From Chloroflexota bacterium (lineage in GTDB: Bacteria; Chloroflexota; Anaerolineae; Anaerolineales; Villigracilaceae), in NCBI GenBank assembly GCA_016866215.1, contig VGNE01000040.1:1-36842 (forward strand): a stretch of 36,842 nt of DNA, in the 5' to 3' direction. The notes under the pieces were generated by a model. The model was not told the DNA's origin. It made no database searches and saw only the letters and a list, made by a program, of their open reading frames with translations. Made by a program: the position numbers and the translations under genes. Numbering within the stretch: the stretch's first letter is position 1; each line of letters begins with the position of its first letter. Positions 15,182 through 22,611 of the stretch are shown in pieces.

Positions 15182-16477
15182 TTATGGGGCAGGCGTAACG
15201 CCAAAAACCGGCGTGGACGAGGCTTCGAAATTTGGCGAGGGCGTTGCATAAGCTATGACAGATTCCAATAGCCAGCCTTCGATCTTCTGCCCGCTGAGCG
15301 TGGCATATACATGGATCCAGGTCACTCCATTTACTACCTGGGATTCCGAATAGGTTTCCACGATGGTGCCATTGAGCAGAGTTAATATATATATCCCGTC
15401 AGCTGTTTGTCTTAAGTTTGCACCGCCGCCTTCGCTTGCAGATATCATTCCATAAATTGGAGTCGCTTGGAGGGTAAGGGTCACGGTCGCTGTTTCAGCG
15501 GGCGGCAGGGTCACATTCAGTGTCAGCGGAACAGGGCTGGGTGTATCTGTTGTCGGGCTGCGCGCAGCGGGAATGCTCGAAGGGCGGGGACTGATTGTTG
15601 TTGGCGGCAGGCTCAGGGTTGAGGATGGAAGCGTGGATGCCTGCGCTGTGGGCGTGGAGGATGCACCATTCGCTTCAGCCGCCGACGGGAAGCCTGATCC
15701 CATCAACGCAATAAGAATCCCAGCGAAAAGCAGGAGTGTGATTCCGCTGAAAACTTTTCCACCAAACGAAGGGTGGAGTCGTAAAATATACAGTGTGATC
15801 AGGCCGAGCGCGCTTGCCAGCGCAAAATGCGCAGCGAAGACCAGCAGTCCCTGAGGCCAAACGCCTTCCAAACCGGAACCGAGTCCAAAAGCGCCTGCGC
15901 TGATCGGCAAATAAAAAACGTAGGCAATCAGGATACTGGGCAGGAAAGGTTTACTTTCTGAACGCGCGAAGGAGACCACGAGGGTGACCGCGCCAATGGC
16001 GAGCACCACCAAAGCGGGAATCCACAAACGCGAATGGATGAAAACATTGGGGAGCGTCATCGGCATGAAGAGACGCGCGGAAAAACCTGTCAGCAAACCG
16101 CCAATGAAAACAAGCGCGACGCTGATCAGCAATGCCATAAGCGTTTCAAAAAGAAAGCGAGGGGAACCCGTCAGAATGGCAAGCAGGAAGCCCACCCAGG
16201 GAGTCATTAACGGGGAGACGAGAATACCGAGTAAAAGCACGGTTTGCGAATCAAGCAAAAAGCCAAACCCGAGGATCGCGCCGCAAACCAGTGAAAAGAC
16301 AAACAGTTCAATGGATGGATATGCGCGGCGTGAAAGATCAGAGATGAGCGAAGCCTGTCCCTCTGCATCGGCAGGGATGGAGGAACGGCGTGTGGCGCGC
16401 CGGCGGAGATTGCGAACCCCCTCGCGGGGCGGACGCGGCGGTTCCATTGGCATGATCGGGCCGTCGGATAAGGACAT
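15182..16477 (-). CDS. DUF389-like membrane protein with C-terminal SH3b domain
   Basis: 431 aa. After a basic cytoplasmic N-terminus (RNLRRRATRRSS) come about eight membrane helices (about 55-275) with the DUF389-like segment QTVLLLGILVSPLMTPWVGFLLAI. Next is a Ser/Thr/Pro-rich linker of about 75 residues, then a bacterial SH3 domain (about 345-415; ISASEGGGANLRQTADG...GTIVETYSES...WIHVYATLSGQKIEGWLLESVI), which commonly binds peptidoglycan or cell-surface ligands. The linker and SH3b should therefore be outside. DUF389 has no settled function. The start follows a TATAAT by only 7 nt, so the message is probably leaderless. Confidence 0.85.
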   Translation of the reverse strand: MSLSDGPIMPMEPPRPPREGVRNLRRRATRRSSIPADAEGQASLISDLSRRAYPSIELFVFSLVCGAILGFGFLLDSQTVLLLGILVSPLMTPWVGFLLAILTGSPRFLFETLMALLISVALVFIGGLLTGFSARLFMPMTLPNVFIHSRLWIPALVVLAIGAVTLVVSFARSESKPFLPSILIAYVFYLPISAGAFGLGSGLEGVWPQGLLVFAAHFALASALGLITLYILRLHPSFGGKVFSGITLLLFAGILIALMGSGFPSAAEANGASSTPTAQASTLPSSTLSLPPTTISPRPSSIPAARSPTTDTPSPVPLTLNVTLPPAETATVTLTLQATPIYGMISASEGGGANLRQTADGIYILTLLNGTIVETYSESQVVNGVTWIHVYATLSGQKIEGWLLESVIAYATPSPNFEASSTPVFGVTPAP

Positions 16478-16484
16478 GGTTTCA

Positions 16485-16490
16485 ATTATA
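16485..16490 (-). promoter_or_regulatory. -10 element of the DUF389 gene, leaderless
   Basis: On the minus strand TATAAT is followed by seven bases and the ATG at 16477. There is no Shine-Dalgarno sequence. The predicted transcription start coincides with the start codon. Confidence 0.55.
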
Positions 16491-16518
16491 CAAGGGATGA
16501 AGGAATAAAGGGGACACT

Positions 16519-16527
16519 GCTATAATA
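16519..16527 (+). promoter_or_regulatory. extended -10 promoter upstream of the R3H ATPase gene
   Basis: TGCTATAAT, a full extended -10. The start would be near 16534, giving a leader of about 180 nt, the last third of which is the 7-nt array. It is divergent from the DUF389 promoter 35 bp away. Confidence 0.55.
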
Positions 16528-16644
16528 GGGATGTTCGCGACACTTCCCGCTCAGGCAGGTATTCCGCCATGCGTCATATTTCCCACGCTTCCTTTCCAAA
16601 AACAAGCCGCGCCCGGTCAATTGCGCGCGCATTCATGGCTTCAC

Positions 16645-16707
16645 GTTTCATTCATTATCCATTAATCCTGAAACCTTAAGCTTTCAACCTTCAACTTGTA
16701 AACTTAA
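16645..16707. repeat. 7-nt phased array directly before the R3H gene
   Basis: Nine consecutive 7-nt units without gaps, of the type ACCTTMA/ACTTGTA: GTTTCAT, TCATTAT, CCATTAA, TCCTGAA, ACCTTAA, GCTTTCA, ACCTTCA, ACTTGTA, AACTTAA. The last unit ends five bases before the ATG at 16713, so the usual ribosome-binding position is occupied by the array and an A-run. Confidence 0.75.
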
Positions 16708-16712
16708 AAAAA

Positions 16713-18341
16713 ATGACCCAACACAGAATCACAGACGACCTCGACGCCATGCTGGACGTGCTCCCAACCAATATTCGCCATGCGGTGGAAAAGGCAAACA
16801 ACGGCGAGAACTTATTGGAAATTGTCATTGACCTTGGGCGCCTGCCCACCGCGCGTTTTGTGGAAGGTGAAATCATTCTCGCTGAGAAAGAGATCACCCG
16901 CGCAGATATTGACCATATCACCGAACGCATCGGCACCTTCGACGCCGATAACCGCGCCGGCATGGAGCGCACGCTCCACCGCATCTCCGCCATTCGCAAC
17001 CGGCTTGGAGCCATTGTCGGTTTAACCTGCCGCGTGGGCCGCGCCGTATACGGCACGGTGGACATCATTCAAGACATCGTCGAATCGGGTAAATCCGTTT
17101 TGATTCTCGGAAGACCCGGAGTTGGAAAAACCACCCTCCTGCGCGAAGCCGCACGCATCCTTGCGGAAAATAAACGCGTCGTCATTGTGGATACATCCAA
17201 CGAAATTGGCGGCGACGGCGATGTGCCGCATCCAGCTGTCGGCAAGGCGCGCCGCATGCAAGTGCGCGAACCCATGCTCCAGCATGAAGTCATGATCGAA
17301 GCCGTCGAAAATCACAACCCCGAAGTCATCGTCATAGACGAGATCGGGCGCGAACTCGAAACCCTGGCCGCGCGCACCATCGCCGAGCGCGGCGTGCAAC
17401 TGATCGGCACCGCGCATGGCCAGACTCTCGAAAATCTTCTACTCAACCCAACTTTAAGCGACCTGGTCGGCGGCATCGAAGCGGTAACGCTTTCAGATGA
17501 AGAAGCCCGCCGACGCGGCACCCAGAAAACGGTCCTCGAAAGACGCGCGCCCCCAACTTTTGATGTACTGATCGAGATCCAACACCGCGAACGTTTTTCA
17601 GTCCATCTCGATATCATGTCTGCTGTGGATTCGCTTCTGCGCGATGTCCCCACGCCCTCGGAGATTCGCACGCGCGACGAAGCGGGACAGATCCAGATCG
17701 AGAAAGCCGCGCCAATAAAATCCCGCCGCCCTGAACGAATAGGCGAAGCGAAGCCGGAGACGACTAAAACGCCTCGCCGCACGCGGACGCCTGCTCCTGT
17801 TATCCAGGAGCAGACACCACGCTCTGACTCGATCAACCCACCTGTGATCGTTACGCCAAATATTGGCGCGAAATTACAAACGGTGCGGGTGTTTGCTTAT
17901 GGCGTGGCACGCAATCGGTTGATGCAAGCCGCAAAGAGACTCGGTGTGCCTGCCGTGGTAGTGACCGATGTGGACGAAGCCAACGTGCTGGTCACTTTGC
18001 GGACCTATTACCGCAACCGCGAAGCGACCGTGATCGAAGCCGAGGGGCGCGGAATGCCCATTTATGTTTTGCGCGCAAACACTGTGGCGCAGGTGGAGCA
18101 ATTCCTCGGCGATTTATACAACCTCTCTGAACAACAGCATCCCCGCGACAGCCTGGATGATGTGCGCGACCAAACCAAGCAAGCCATCGCCGCTGTCCTC
18201 AATGGCGAGCGCTGGGTGGATCTGCCTCCCGGCTCCTCCCTCGTGCGAAGATTCCAACACGAAATGGCGCGCAATGCCGAGCTGGTTTCTCATTCCTATG
18301 GAAAAGAACCAAGAAGGCACGTGAGAATTTTTAGAGAATAA
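16713..18341 (+). CDS. SpoIIIAA-like AAA ATPase with C-terminal R3H domain
   Basis: 542 aa. An N-terminal helical region precedes a RecA/AAA-type ATPase: Walker A GRPGVGKTT at 133-141 and Walker B VIVIDEIGRELE near 205, with IVDTSNEIGGDGD between. This core is like SpoIIIAA of sporulating bacteria and Ycf45 of plastids. After a Pro/Arg-rich linker (about 320-385) comes a region VVVTDVDEANVLVTLRTYYRNRE (about 405-445), and then the R3H domain at the end with R-x3-H in VRRFQHEMA, a single-stranded nucleic-acid binder. The combination points to an ATP-driven nucleic-acid function; the process is unknown. No Shine-Dalgarno sequence is visible; an A-rich stretch precedes the ATG. It is followed by tmk. 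Confidence 0.9.
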   Translation: MTQHRITDDLDAMLDVLPTNIRHAVEKANNGENLLEIVIDLGRLPTARFVEGEIILAEKEITRADIDHITERIGTFDADNRAGMERTLHRISAIRNRLGAIVGLTCRVGRAVYGTVDIIQDIVESGKSVLILGRPGVGKTTLLREAARILAENKRVVIVDTSNEIGGDGDVPHPAVGKARRMQVREPMLQHEVMIEAVENHNPEVIVIDEIGRELETLAARTIAERGVQLIGTAHGQTLENLLLNPTLSDLVGGIEAVTLSDEEARRRGTQKTVLERRAPPTFDVLIEIQHRERFSVHLDIMSAVDSLLRDVPTPSEIRTRDEAGQIQIEKAAPIKSRRPERIGEAKPETTKTPRRTRTPAPVIQEQTPRSDSINPPVIVTPNIGAKLQTVRVFAYGVARNRLMQAAKRLGVPAVVVTDVDEANVLVTLRTYYRNREATVIEAEGRGMPIYVLRANTVAQVEQFLGDLYNLSEQQHPRDSLDDVRDQTKQAIAAVLNGERWVDLPPGSSLVRRFQHEMARNAELVSHSYGKEPRRHVRIFRE

Positions 18342-18344
18342 ATG

Positions 18345-18411
18345 TAAAAACGTAAACAGGTAAACAAGTAGACACGTAACTACTTCCTTGTTTACCTGTC
18401 TACCTGTCTAC
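18345..18411. repeat. 8-nt phased array forming an inverted repeat between the R3H gene and tmk
   Basis: Units of eight bases of the type ASGTARAC: ACGTAAAC, AGGTAAAC, AAGTAGAC, ACGTAACT. They are followed by the same motif on the other strand. The arms 18352-18368 and 18387-18403 pair at 16 of 17 positions. The array takes up nearly the entire gap between the stop at 18341 and the tmk start at 18420; there is no T-run, so it is not a classical terminator. Confidence 0.75.
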
Positions 18412-18419
18412 TTTCCCCC

Positions 18420-19043
18420 ATGTTCATCACCCTTGAAGGCCCCGAAGGCTCCGGCAAGACATCGCACATCCCGCATCTCGTGGAATACCTGCGCGAGAAG
18501 GGGCATATCGTATTCCCCACCCGCGAACCTGGCGGCACATCCATCAGCGAGCAAATCCGCGATATTCTGCATGATATAAAAAATACGGAAATGCACCCGC
18601 GCACAGAGACCTTGCTCTACCAGGCAGCGCGCGCGCAGATCGTGGAGCAGGTCATCAAGCCGCGTTTGAGCGCAGGCGAGATCGTCCTCTCTGATCGTTA
18701 TTATGATTCGACGATTGCCTACCAAGGTTATGGGCACCAGCAGGATTTGGAGCAAATCCGCGCGCTGGTGAAATATGCAACGGGCGGATTAACTCCCGAC
18801 TTGACCATTTTGCTGGATCTAGATGTGGAAGTTGGCCTCAAGCGAAAAAAGAAAAATGGTGATGAATGGAATCGTATGGACGCCCACGAAGTCGCATTCT
18901 ATCAACGAGTCCGCGCGGGGTATTTGGAGATGATCAAGGCTGAGCCAAAACGCTGGGTTGTGGTCAACTCGGATCAAAAGTGGGATTTGGTGCAAGAGGA
19001 ACTGCGGAAGGTGATTGTAGAACGGTTGCAAGTTGCAGGTTGA
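18420..19043 (+). CDS. tmk: thymidylate kinase
   Basis: Phosphorylates dTMP to dTDP, an essential step in DNA precursor synthesis. The P-loop GPEGSGKT is at residues 7-14, REPGGT at 35-40, the DRY motif at 92-94 (SDRYYDSTIAYQGYG), and the dimer and lid regions follow. The lid region has a basic LKRKKKNGDEWNRMD. The length of 207 aa is typical. The last six or so residues (RLQVAG) and the stop codon are encoded by the beginning of a 7-nt array, so the original C-terminus was probably different or shorter. No Shine-Dalgarno sequence is visible before the ATG, where the 8-nt array ends. Confidence 0.95.
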   Translation: MFITLEGPEGSGKTSHIPHLVEYLREKGHIVFPTREPGGTSISEQIRDILHDIKNTEMHPRTETLLYQAARAQIVEQVIKPRLSAGEIVLSDRYYDSTIAYQGYGHQQDLEQIRALVKYATGGLTPDLTILLDLDVEVGLKRKKKNGDEWNRMDAHEVAFYQRVRAGYLEMIKAEPKRWVVVNSDQKWDLVQEELRKVIVERLQVAG

Positions 19044-19065
19044 AAGTTGCGGGTTGAAGGTTTCA
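19024..19065. repeat. 7-nt phased array across the tmk stop codon
   Basis: Six gapless units of consensus RGTTGMA: GGTTGCA, AGTTGCA, GGTTGAA, AGTTGCG, GGTTGAA, GGTTTCA. The tmk stop codon TGA (19041-19043) lies in the third unit. Confidence 0.75.
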
Positions 19066-19078
19066 AGTCGTCTCAAAA

Positions 19079-19161
19079 TGTCACCCTGAGCCGAAGCCCT
19101 GAACGAAGTGAAGGGGCGAGCGAAGGGTCTCTACGATTCTTCGCTGTCGCTCAGAATGACA
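19079..19161. repeat. MITE/REP-like inverted repeat
   Basis: It begins TGTCACCCTGAG and ends CTCAGAATGACA, imperfect terminal inverted repeats. The interior has GAACGAAGTGAAGGGG, AGCGAAGGGTCTC and GATTCTTCGCTGTCGC, the style of a repeat found in many environmental bacterial genomes. It lies between tmk and the truncated S51 peptidase, where the missing N-terminal part of the peptidase would be expected. Confidence 0.65.
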
Positions 19162-19171
19162 TTACTTATTT

Positions 19172-19180
19172 TGATACAAT
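19172..19180 (+). promoter_or_regulatory. extended -10 element before the S51 fragment
   Basis: TGATACAAT, followed by six bases and the ATG at 19187. If active it yields a leaderless message starting with that ATG. Confidence 0.45.
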
Positions 19181-19186
19181 TATTTC

Positions 19187-19507
19187 ATGCCCCCCAATCT
19201 TCATTTGTTTTCCTCCCCCGGCCAAACGGATATAAATAATGTTGGCTCTTCATACTTTGAAGGAATGAACGCCACACAGTTTAATTTTTCACCTCATTAT
19301 CCGCTGGATGAATTCGAACAGTCTGTAAAAGATGAACGGCTTTCAGATTATCATTTCTTCAACGATAATCCTGTTATTATGTTGGCCGATGGGGCGTATG
19401 TCAATGTAGATGGAAAGAAAACGACCCTGGTCCGTGGTGAGGCGTGGATCTTGTGCAAGGATCAGGAAAAAGAAAAACTCGAAGAAGGCAAGTTAATATC
19501 TTTATAG
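19187..19507 (+). pseudogene. C-terminal fragment of an S51-type peptidase (PepE/cyanophycinase-like)
   Basis: 106 aa. Residues about 22-100 (GMNATQFNFSPHY, DERLSDYHFFNDNPVIMLADGAYVNVDGKK, GEAWIL) resemble the C-terminal third of S51 dipeptidase E-like proteins, where a PHY motif, a run of acidic residues with His, and a 'PVIxLxEGxxLxV' strand are usual. A full protein has about 230 aa; the nucleophile Ser and the rest of the active site belong to the missing N-terminal part. The first 20 residues are unlike the family. It is therefore most likely a 5'-deleted remnant that happens to have a -10 and an ATG. It could still be expressed. Family assignment is moderate. Confidence 0.55.
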
Positions 19508-19516
19508 GAAAATATC

Positions 19517-20023
19517 ATGAATGAACAATGGATACCCGGAACCAAAAAAGAATTGATGCCCGCGATTGAACGCGAGTGGAAATTATTACTCGAAGTGGCT
19601 GAAAAACTGACTGATAAACAAATGACGACCCCCGACGCCGGTGGCTGGACTCCCAAAGACAATCTTGCTCATCTGACCGAATGGATGAACATCCTCATGG
19701 GCTATCACATGGACAAACGCCCTGCGCACGAAGTTATAAACGTTTCTGAAGAAGTCACCAATAATTGGGATTATAAAGTAATAAACCAGCTTTTCTTCGA
19801 GCGCAATCGCAACCGCTCCAGAAGCGATGTGATGGACGAATTGATGCAGGTACACGGTCTATTGGTTGCGAAACTCGTTTCCACCAGTTTCGACGACCTG
19901 ATGAAGCCGCGCTATGAAGACGACCCCGACAAAATGCCGCTGCTTGCTTTTGTCCTCGGCAACACCACCGAGCACTTCCAGGAACACCGCGAAACCATTG
20001 AAAGAGGAATCAAACAGAACTAA
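19517..20023 (+). CDS. ClbS/DfsB-family four-helix-bundle protein
   Basis: 168 aa; the pattern KKELMPAIEREWKLLLEVAEKLTDKQMTTPDAGGWTPKDNLAHLTEWMNILMGY is typical of the DinB-like ClbS/DfsB family. Members include the colibactin self-protection protein ClbS; most are uncharacterised. The His of LAHL and the later HFQEHRE supply possible metal or active-site residues of the DinB-like bundle. AGGA stands 9 nt before the ATG. It starts 9 nt after the S51 fragment and ends 2 nt before map, so the three are probably on one transcript. Substrate is unknown. Confidence 0.82.
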   Translation: MNEQWIPGTKKELMPAIEREWKLLLEVAEKLTDKQMTTPDAGGWTPKDNLAHLTEWMNILMGYHMDKRPAHEVINVSEEVTNNWDYKVINQLFFERNRNRSRSDVMDELMQVHGLLVAKLVSTSFDDLMKPRYEDDPDKMPLLAFVLGNTTEHFQEHRETIERGIKQN

Positions 20024-20025
20024 TC

Positions 20026-20769
20026 ATGACTGCCAACTCCGAAAAAGACATCAAATACCTGAAAGCCATTGGGCGAGTCGTTGCGCTGGCGTTGAAAAAG
20101 ATGATGAAGGATGCCAAACCCGGCATGACCACCGCCGAACTTGATCACATTGGCAAAGAATTCCTTGAAAAAGAAGGCGCAAAGCCTGCGCCGCAAGCCA
20201 TGTATAAATTCCCCGGCGCAACCTGCATCAGCATTTCGCCTGTCATTGCGCACGGCATTCCTGGCGGTCACATTTTGCGCGAAGGCGAGTTGATCAACAT
20301 TGACGTCTCCGCTGAGATGGATGGCTACTTCGCTGATACAGGCGGTTCGATGGTCGTTTCAAAGCGCGTGCCTGAACTGGAGAAGTTGCTCGAAGCAACC
20401 AGGTCCGCGCTGGCGAAGGCAGTCCATATTGCCAAAGCGGGACAACCGCTCAACATCATCGGTAAGGCCATTCAACAGGAAGCCAAACAAAACGGATTCA
20501 ATGTCATTTACGATCTGACGGGTCACGGCATTGGACATAAACTGCATGAAGAACCATCCGAGGTGTTCAATTATTACAAATCAAAAGACCGCCGCATTCT
20601 TGCCGAAGGGCTGGTTCTGGCCATTGAGCCTTTTCTCACCGCAGGCAAGGGACATGTCGTCGAAAAAAAGGATGGCTGGTCCTTACAGACAGTTGATAAA
20701 ACCATCGCTGCCCAGTTCGAGCATACGATCATTGTCACAAAGAACGAACCGATTATCCTGACCTTATAG
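20026..20769 (+). CDS. map: type I methionine aminopeptidase
   Basis: Removes the initiator Met from nascent proteins, using two metal ions. The ligands are visible: Asp in NIDVSAEMDGYFADTGG (two Asp), His in TGHGIGHKLHEEP, Glu in LAIEPF and Glu in AQFEHTIIV. The substrate His is in VIAHGIPG. The length of 247 aa agrees with a type I enzyme without N-terminal extension. It starts 2 nt after the ClbS-like gene. The 100-nt gap to the convergent LOG gene shows no clear terminator. Confidence 0.95.
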   Translation: MTANSEKDIKYLKAIGRVVALALKKMMKDAKPGMTTAELDHIGKEFLEKEGAKPAPQAMYKFPGATCISISPVIAHGIPGGHILREGELINIDVSAEMDGYFADTGGSMVVSKRVPELEKLLEATRSALAKAVHIAKAGQPLNIIGKAIQQEAKQNGFNVIYDLTGHGIGHKLHEEPSEVFNYYKSKDRRILAEGLVLAIEPFLTAGKGHVVEKKDGWSLQTVDKTIAAQFEHTIIVTKNEPIILTL

Positions 20770-20869
20770 AGCTTAGGCAAAATATGTTTTCCCGGCATGA
20801 GGAGTATTCACGATTGTCCCCGGTTGGTGAAAAGGAATGCCACCCACACGCTGAATAACCTTGTTTTTA

Positions 20870-21451
20870 TTAATCCTCTTTCAACCATCTCTTGACTGCC
20901 TCGTGCGGATGTTCATATTGTGCCATCCTGCTCAACAATTCTTCAGGACTGGATTCGCAAAATACGGATTTACGATGTTCTGCAAAGATGAAACCTTCAG
21001 CCACGGCATGATCCATTGCCGCAAGCAAAGGTTTGTAATATTTTTTTACATTCAACAGGCCCACAGGTTTTTCGTGTGCGCCGGTTTGTGCCCAGGTGAT
21101 GGTTTCAAAGAGTTCGTCCCAGGTACCAAAACCACCGGGCAGGGCGATGTATCCATCCGCAAGTTCGTGCATGCGGGCTTTGCGGGCATGCATATCGGTC
21201 GCCACATCCATGCGGGTGAGACCCAGATGTGCGAGCGCCGGCGTGTTCATGGATGGGATAATAACTCCGATCACTTCGCCGCCAGCGGATACCGCGCCAT
21301 TTGCCACTTCACCCATTAATCCCGTCTTCCCGCCGCCGTAGATGAGACGAATCCCTTTTTGGGCGAGGATCACACCCATTTGATGCGCGGCAGTTTTGTA
21401 GTCTGAGTGAACCGAGTCGGATGACCCACAAAAAACACAGATTGATTTCAT
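20870..21451 (-). CDS. LOG-family protein (TIGR00730 type)
   Basis: 193 aa of the 'lysine decarboxylase-like' LOG family, whose plant and some bacterial members release free cytokinin bases from nucleotide precursors. In most bacteria the natural substrate is a nucleoside monophosphate of unknown identity. The signature PGGFGTWDE is at 105-113, and the upstream DMHARKARM supplies the conserved Arg and Lys. The Rossmann start ICVFCGSSDSV and YGGGKTGLMG are typical. The ATG at 21451 is chosen because the family begins there; the upstream open stretch runs into a palindromic repeat. Confidence 0.92.
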   Translation of the reverse strand: MKSICVFCGSSDSVHSDYKTAAHQMGVILAQKGIRLIYGGGKTGLMGEVANGAVSAGGEVIGVIIPSMNTPALAHLGLTRMDVATDMHARKARMHELADGYIALPGGFGTWDELFETITWAQTGAHEKPVGLLNVKKYYKPLLAAMDHAVAEGFIFAEHRKSVFCESSPEELLSRMAQYEHPHEAVKRWLKED

Positions 21452-21501
21452 TGTCTTCTCATATTTTCCTCTTAGAATGCTCTTCGGCACCTTTATCATA
21501 T

Positions 21502-21612
21502 CAGGACTTTCGCTCTGCCAGCGTGAGAGAACGCTGGCTACGCAAATAATGATGGTATTGAGCGTAAAAGGCGCTCTCCAGCGCCGATTTTTAGCAACAA
21601 GCGAAAGTCCTG
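21502..21612. repeat. 111-bp MITE-like element with 13-bp terminal inverted repeats
   Basis: The ends CAGGACTTTCGCT (21502-21514) and AGCGAAAGTCCTG (21600-21612) are exact reverse complements. Inside are two further hairpins, GCCAGCGT/ACGCTGGC and GGCGCT/AGCGCC. There is no ORF. It lies between the divergent LOG and DnaJ-like genes. Confidence 0.7.
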
Positions 21613-21659
21613 CATATAAAAGCACAGGTTAGAGTTACGTAAGTGTCATCATTGAACGC

Positions 21660-21688
21660 TTGACTTACACCCTGCGCAAGGATAATAA
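21660..21688 (+). promoter_or_regulatory. promoter of the DnaJ-like gene, leaderless
   Basis: TTGACT (21660-21665), a 17-bp spacer and TAATAA (21683-21688), then seven bases to the ATG at 21696. The -10 is weak, but the spacing matches the other leaderless candidates. A TTG start at 21660 would lie inside this promoter. Confidence 0.45.
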
Positions 21689-21695
21689 TATCAGC

Positions 21696-22592
21696 ATGGA
21701 TTATAAAGACTATTATAAAATCCTCGGCGTGAACCGTAAAGCCAGCGCAGACGACATCCGCAGGGTATATCGTAAACTGGCCATGCAATATCATCCGGAT
21801 AAGAACCCCGGCGATAAAAAAGCTGAGGACAAGTTCAAGGAAATTAACGAGGCCTACCAGGTCTTAAGCGACGATCAAAAACGCGCCCGCTACGACCAGT
21901 TAGGCAGCGCCTATTCCAATTTCCGCACAAGCGGTGGCCGCCCCGGCGATTTTCAATGGGACGATTGGTTCCAGCAAAATGCAGGGCAACGCGGCAATGT
22001 GAATGATATGTTCAACGGCGGCGGCAGCGCCGGCTTTTCAGATTTCTTCCGCACGATCTTTGGCGAGGCGATGCGTTCCTCCACGCGCAGTCAGGCGGCG
22101 CAGGGGACTGGCTATCAACAGGAAGCGCAGATCAGTTTTCAGGAAGCCTATGAAGGGACATTGCGTCAGTTGCAAACCAATGGACGCAAGTTACAGGTGC
22201 GTATCCCTGCCGGGGTGAAGACCGGTTCCAAAGTCCGGGTGGCCGGTGCGGGACCGGAAGGACTCGATCTCTATCTTGTCATCCGTGTGGAGGATCAGGA
22301 TCGGTTCGAGCGGGATGGCTGCGACTTAACCACAACTTCTGCCGTAAGCATTTTTACTTTGATCCTTGGCGGTGAGGCGGATGTGGATACACCCGCAGGA
22401 AAAGTAAAGTTAAGTATTCCCGCAGGTACACAGACCGACCAGGTCTTCAGGCTGGCGGGGCGCGGCATGCCGCACCTGAAAAAGGCAAATACAAAAGGCG
22501 ACCTGTTTGTAAAATTGAAAGTACAAGTTCCGAAGTACCTGTCGTCCAAGCAAAGGGAACTGATCGAAGAAGCCTCCCGCATAAAGTTTTAA
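21696..22592 (+). CDS. CbpA-like DnaJ co-chaperone
   Basis: 298 aa; a J domain (1-67) with HPD at 33-35, then a Gly/Phe-rich region ([32 protein letters not shown]), then the two C-terminal substrate-binding beta-sandwich domains (from about 148: [57 protein letters not shown]). The Cys4 zinc-finger region of true DnaJ is missing, so it is of type II/CbpA kind and will stimulate DnaK ATPase. It is followed 19 nt later by an HtrA-like protease, a sensible protein-quality pair. The ATG at 21696 is chosen because the J domain begins there. Confidence 0.9.
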   Translation: MDYKDYYKILGVNRKASADDIRRVYRKLAMQYHPDKNPGDKKAEDKFKEINEAYQVLSDDQKRARYDQLGSAYSNFRTSGGRPGDFQWDDWFQQNAGQRGNVNDMFNGGGSAGFSDFFRTIFGEAMRSSTRSQAAQGTGYQQEAQISFQEAYEGTLRQLQTNGRKLQVRIPAGVKTGSKVRVAGAGPEGLDLYLVIRVEDQDRFERDGCDLTTTSAVSIFTLILGGEADVDTPAGKVKLSIPAGTQTDQVFRLAGRGMPHLKKANTKGDLFVKLKVQVPKYLSSKQRELIEEASRIKF

Positions 22593-22611
22593 AGGTTATT
22601 ACAGGAGTAAT

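Noticed and set aside
16645-16707. CRISPR-like array
   Set aside because: Units of 7 nt without spacers, and the units are degenerate; no cas gene in the window. The same holds for the other arrays.
18345-18411. Rho-independent terminator between the R3H gene and tmk
   Set aside because: Good inverted repeat but no T-run after either arm.
19047-19235. 62-codon frame over the MITE-like repeat
   Set aside because: Consists of repeat sequence translated; low-complexity Ser/Arg/Glu product as typical of this repeat.
21660-21695. TTG start for the DnaJ-like protein
   Set aside because: The TTG is the -35 hexamer of a plausible promoter, and the J domain begins at the ATG 21696.
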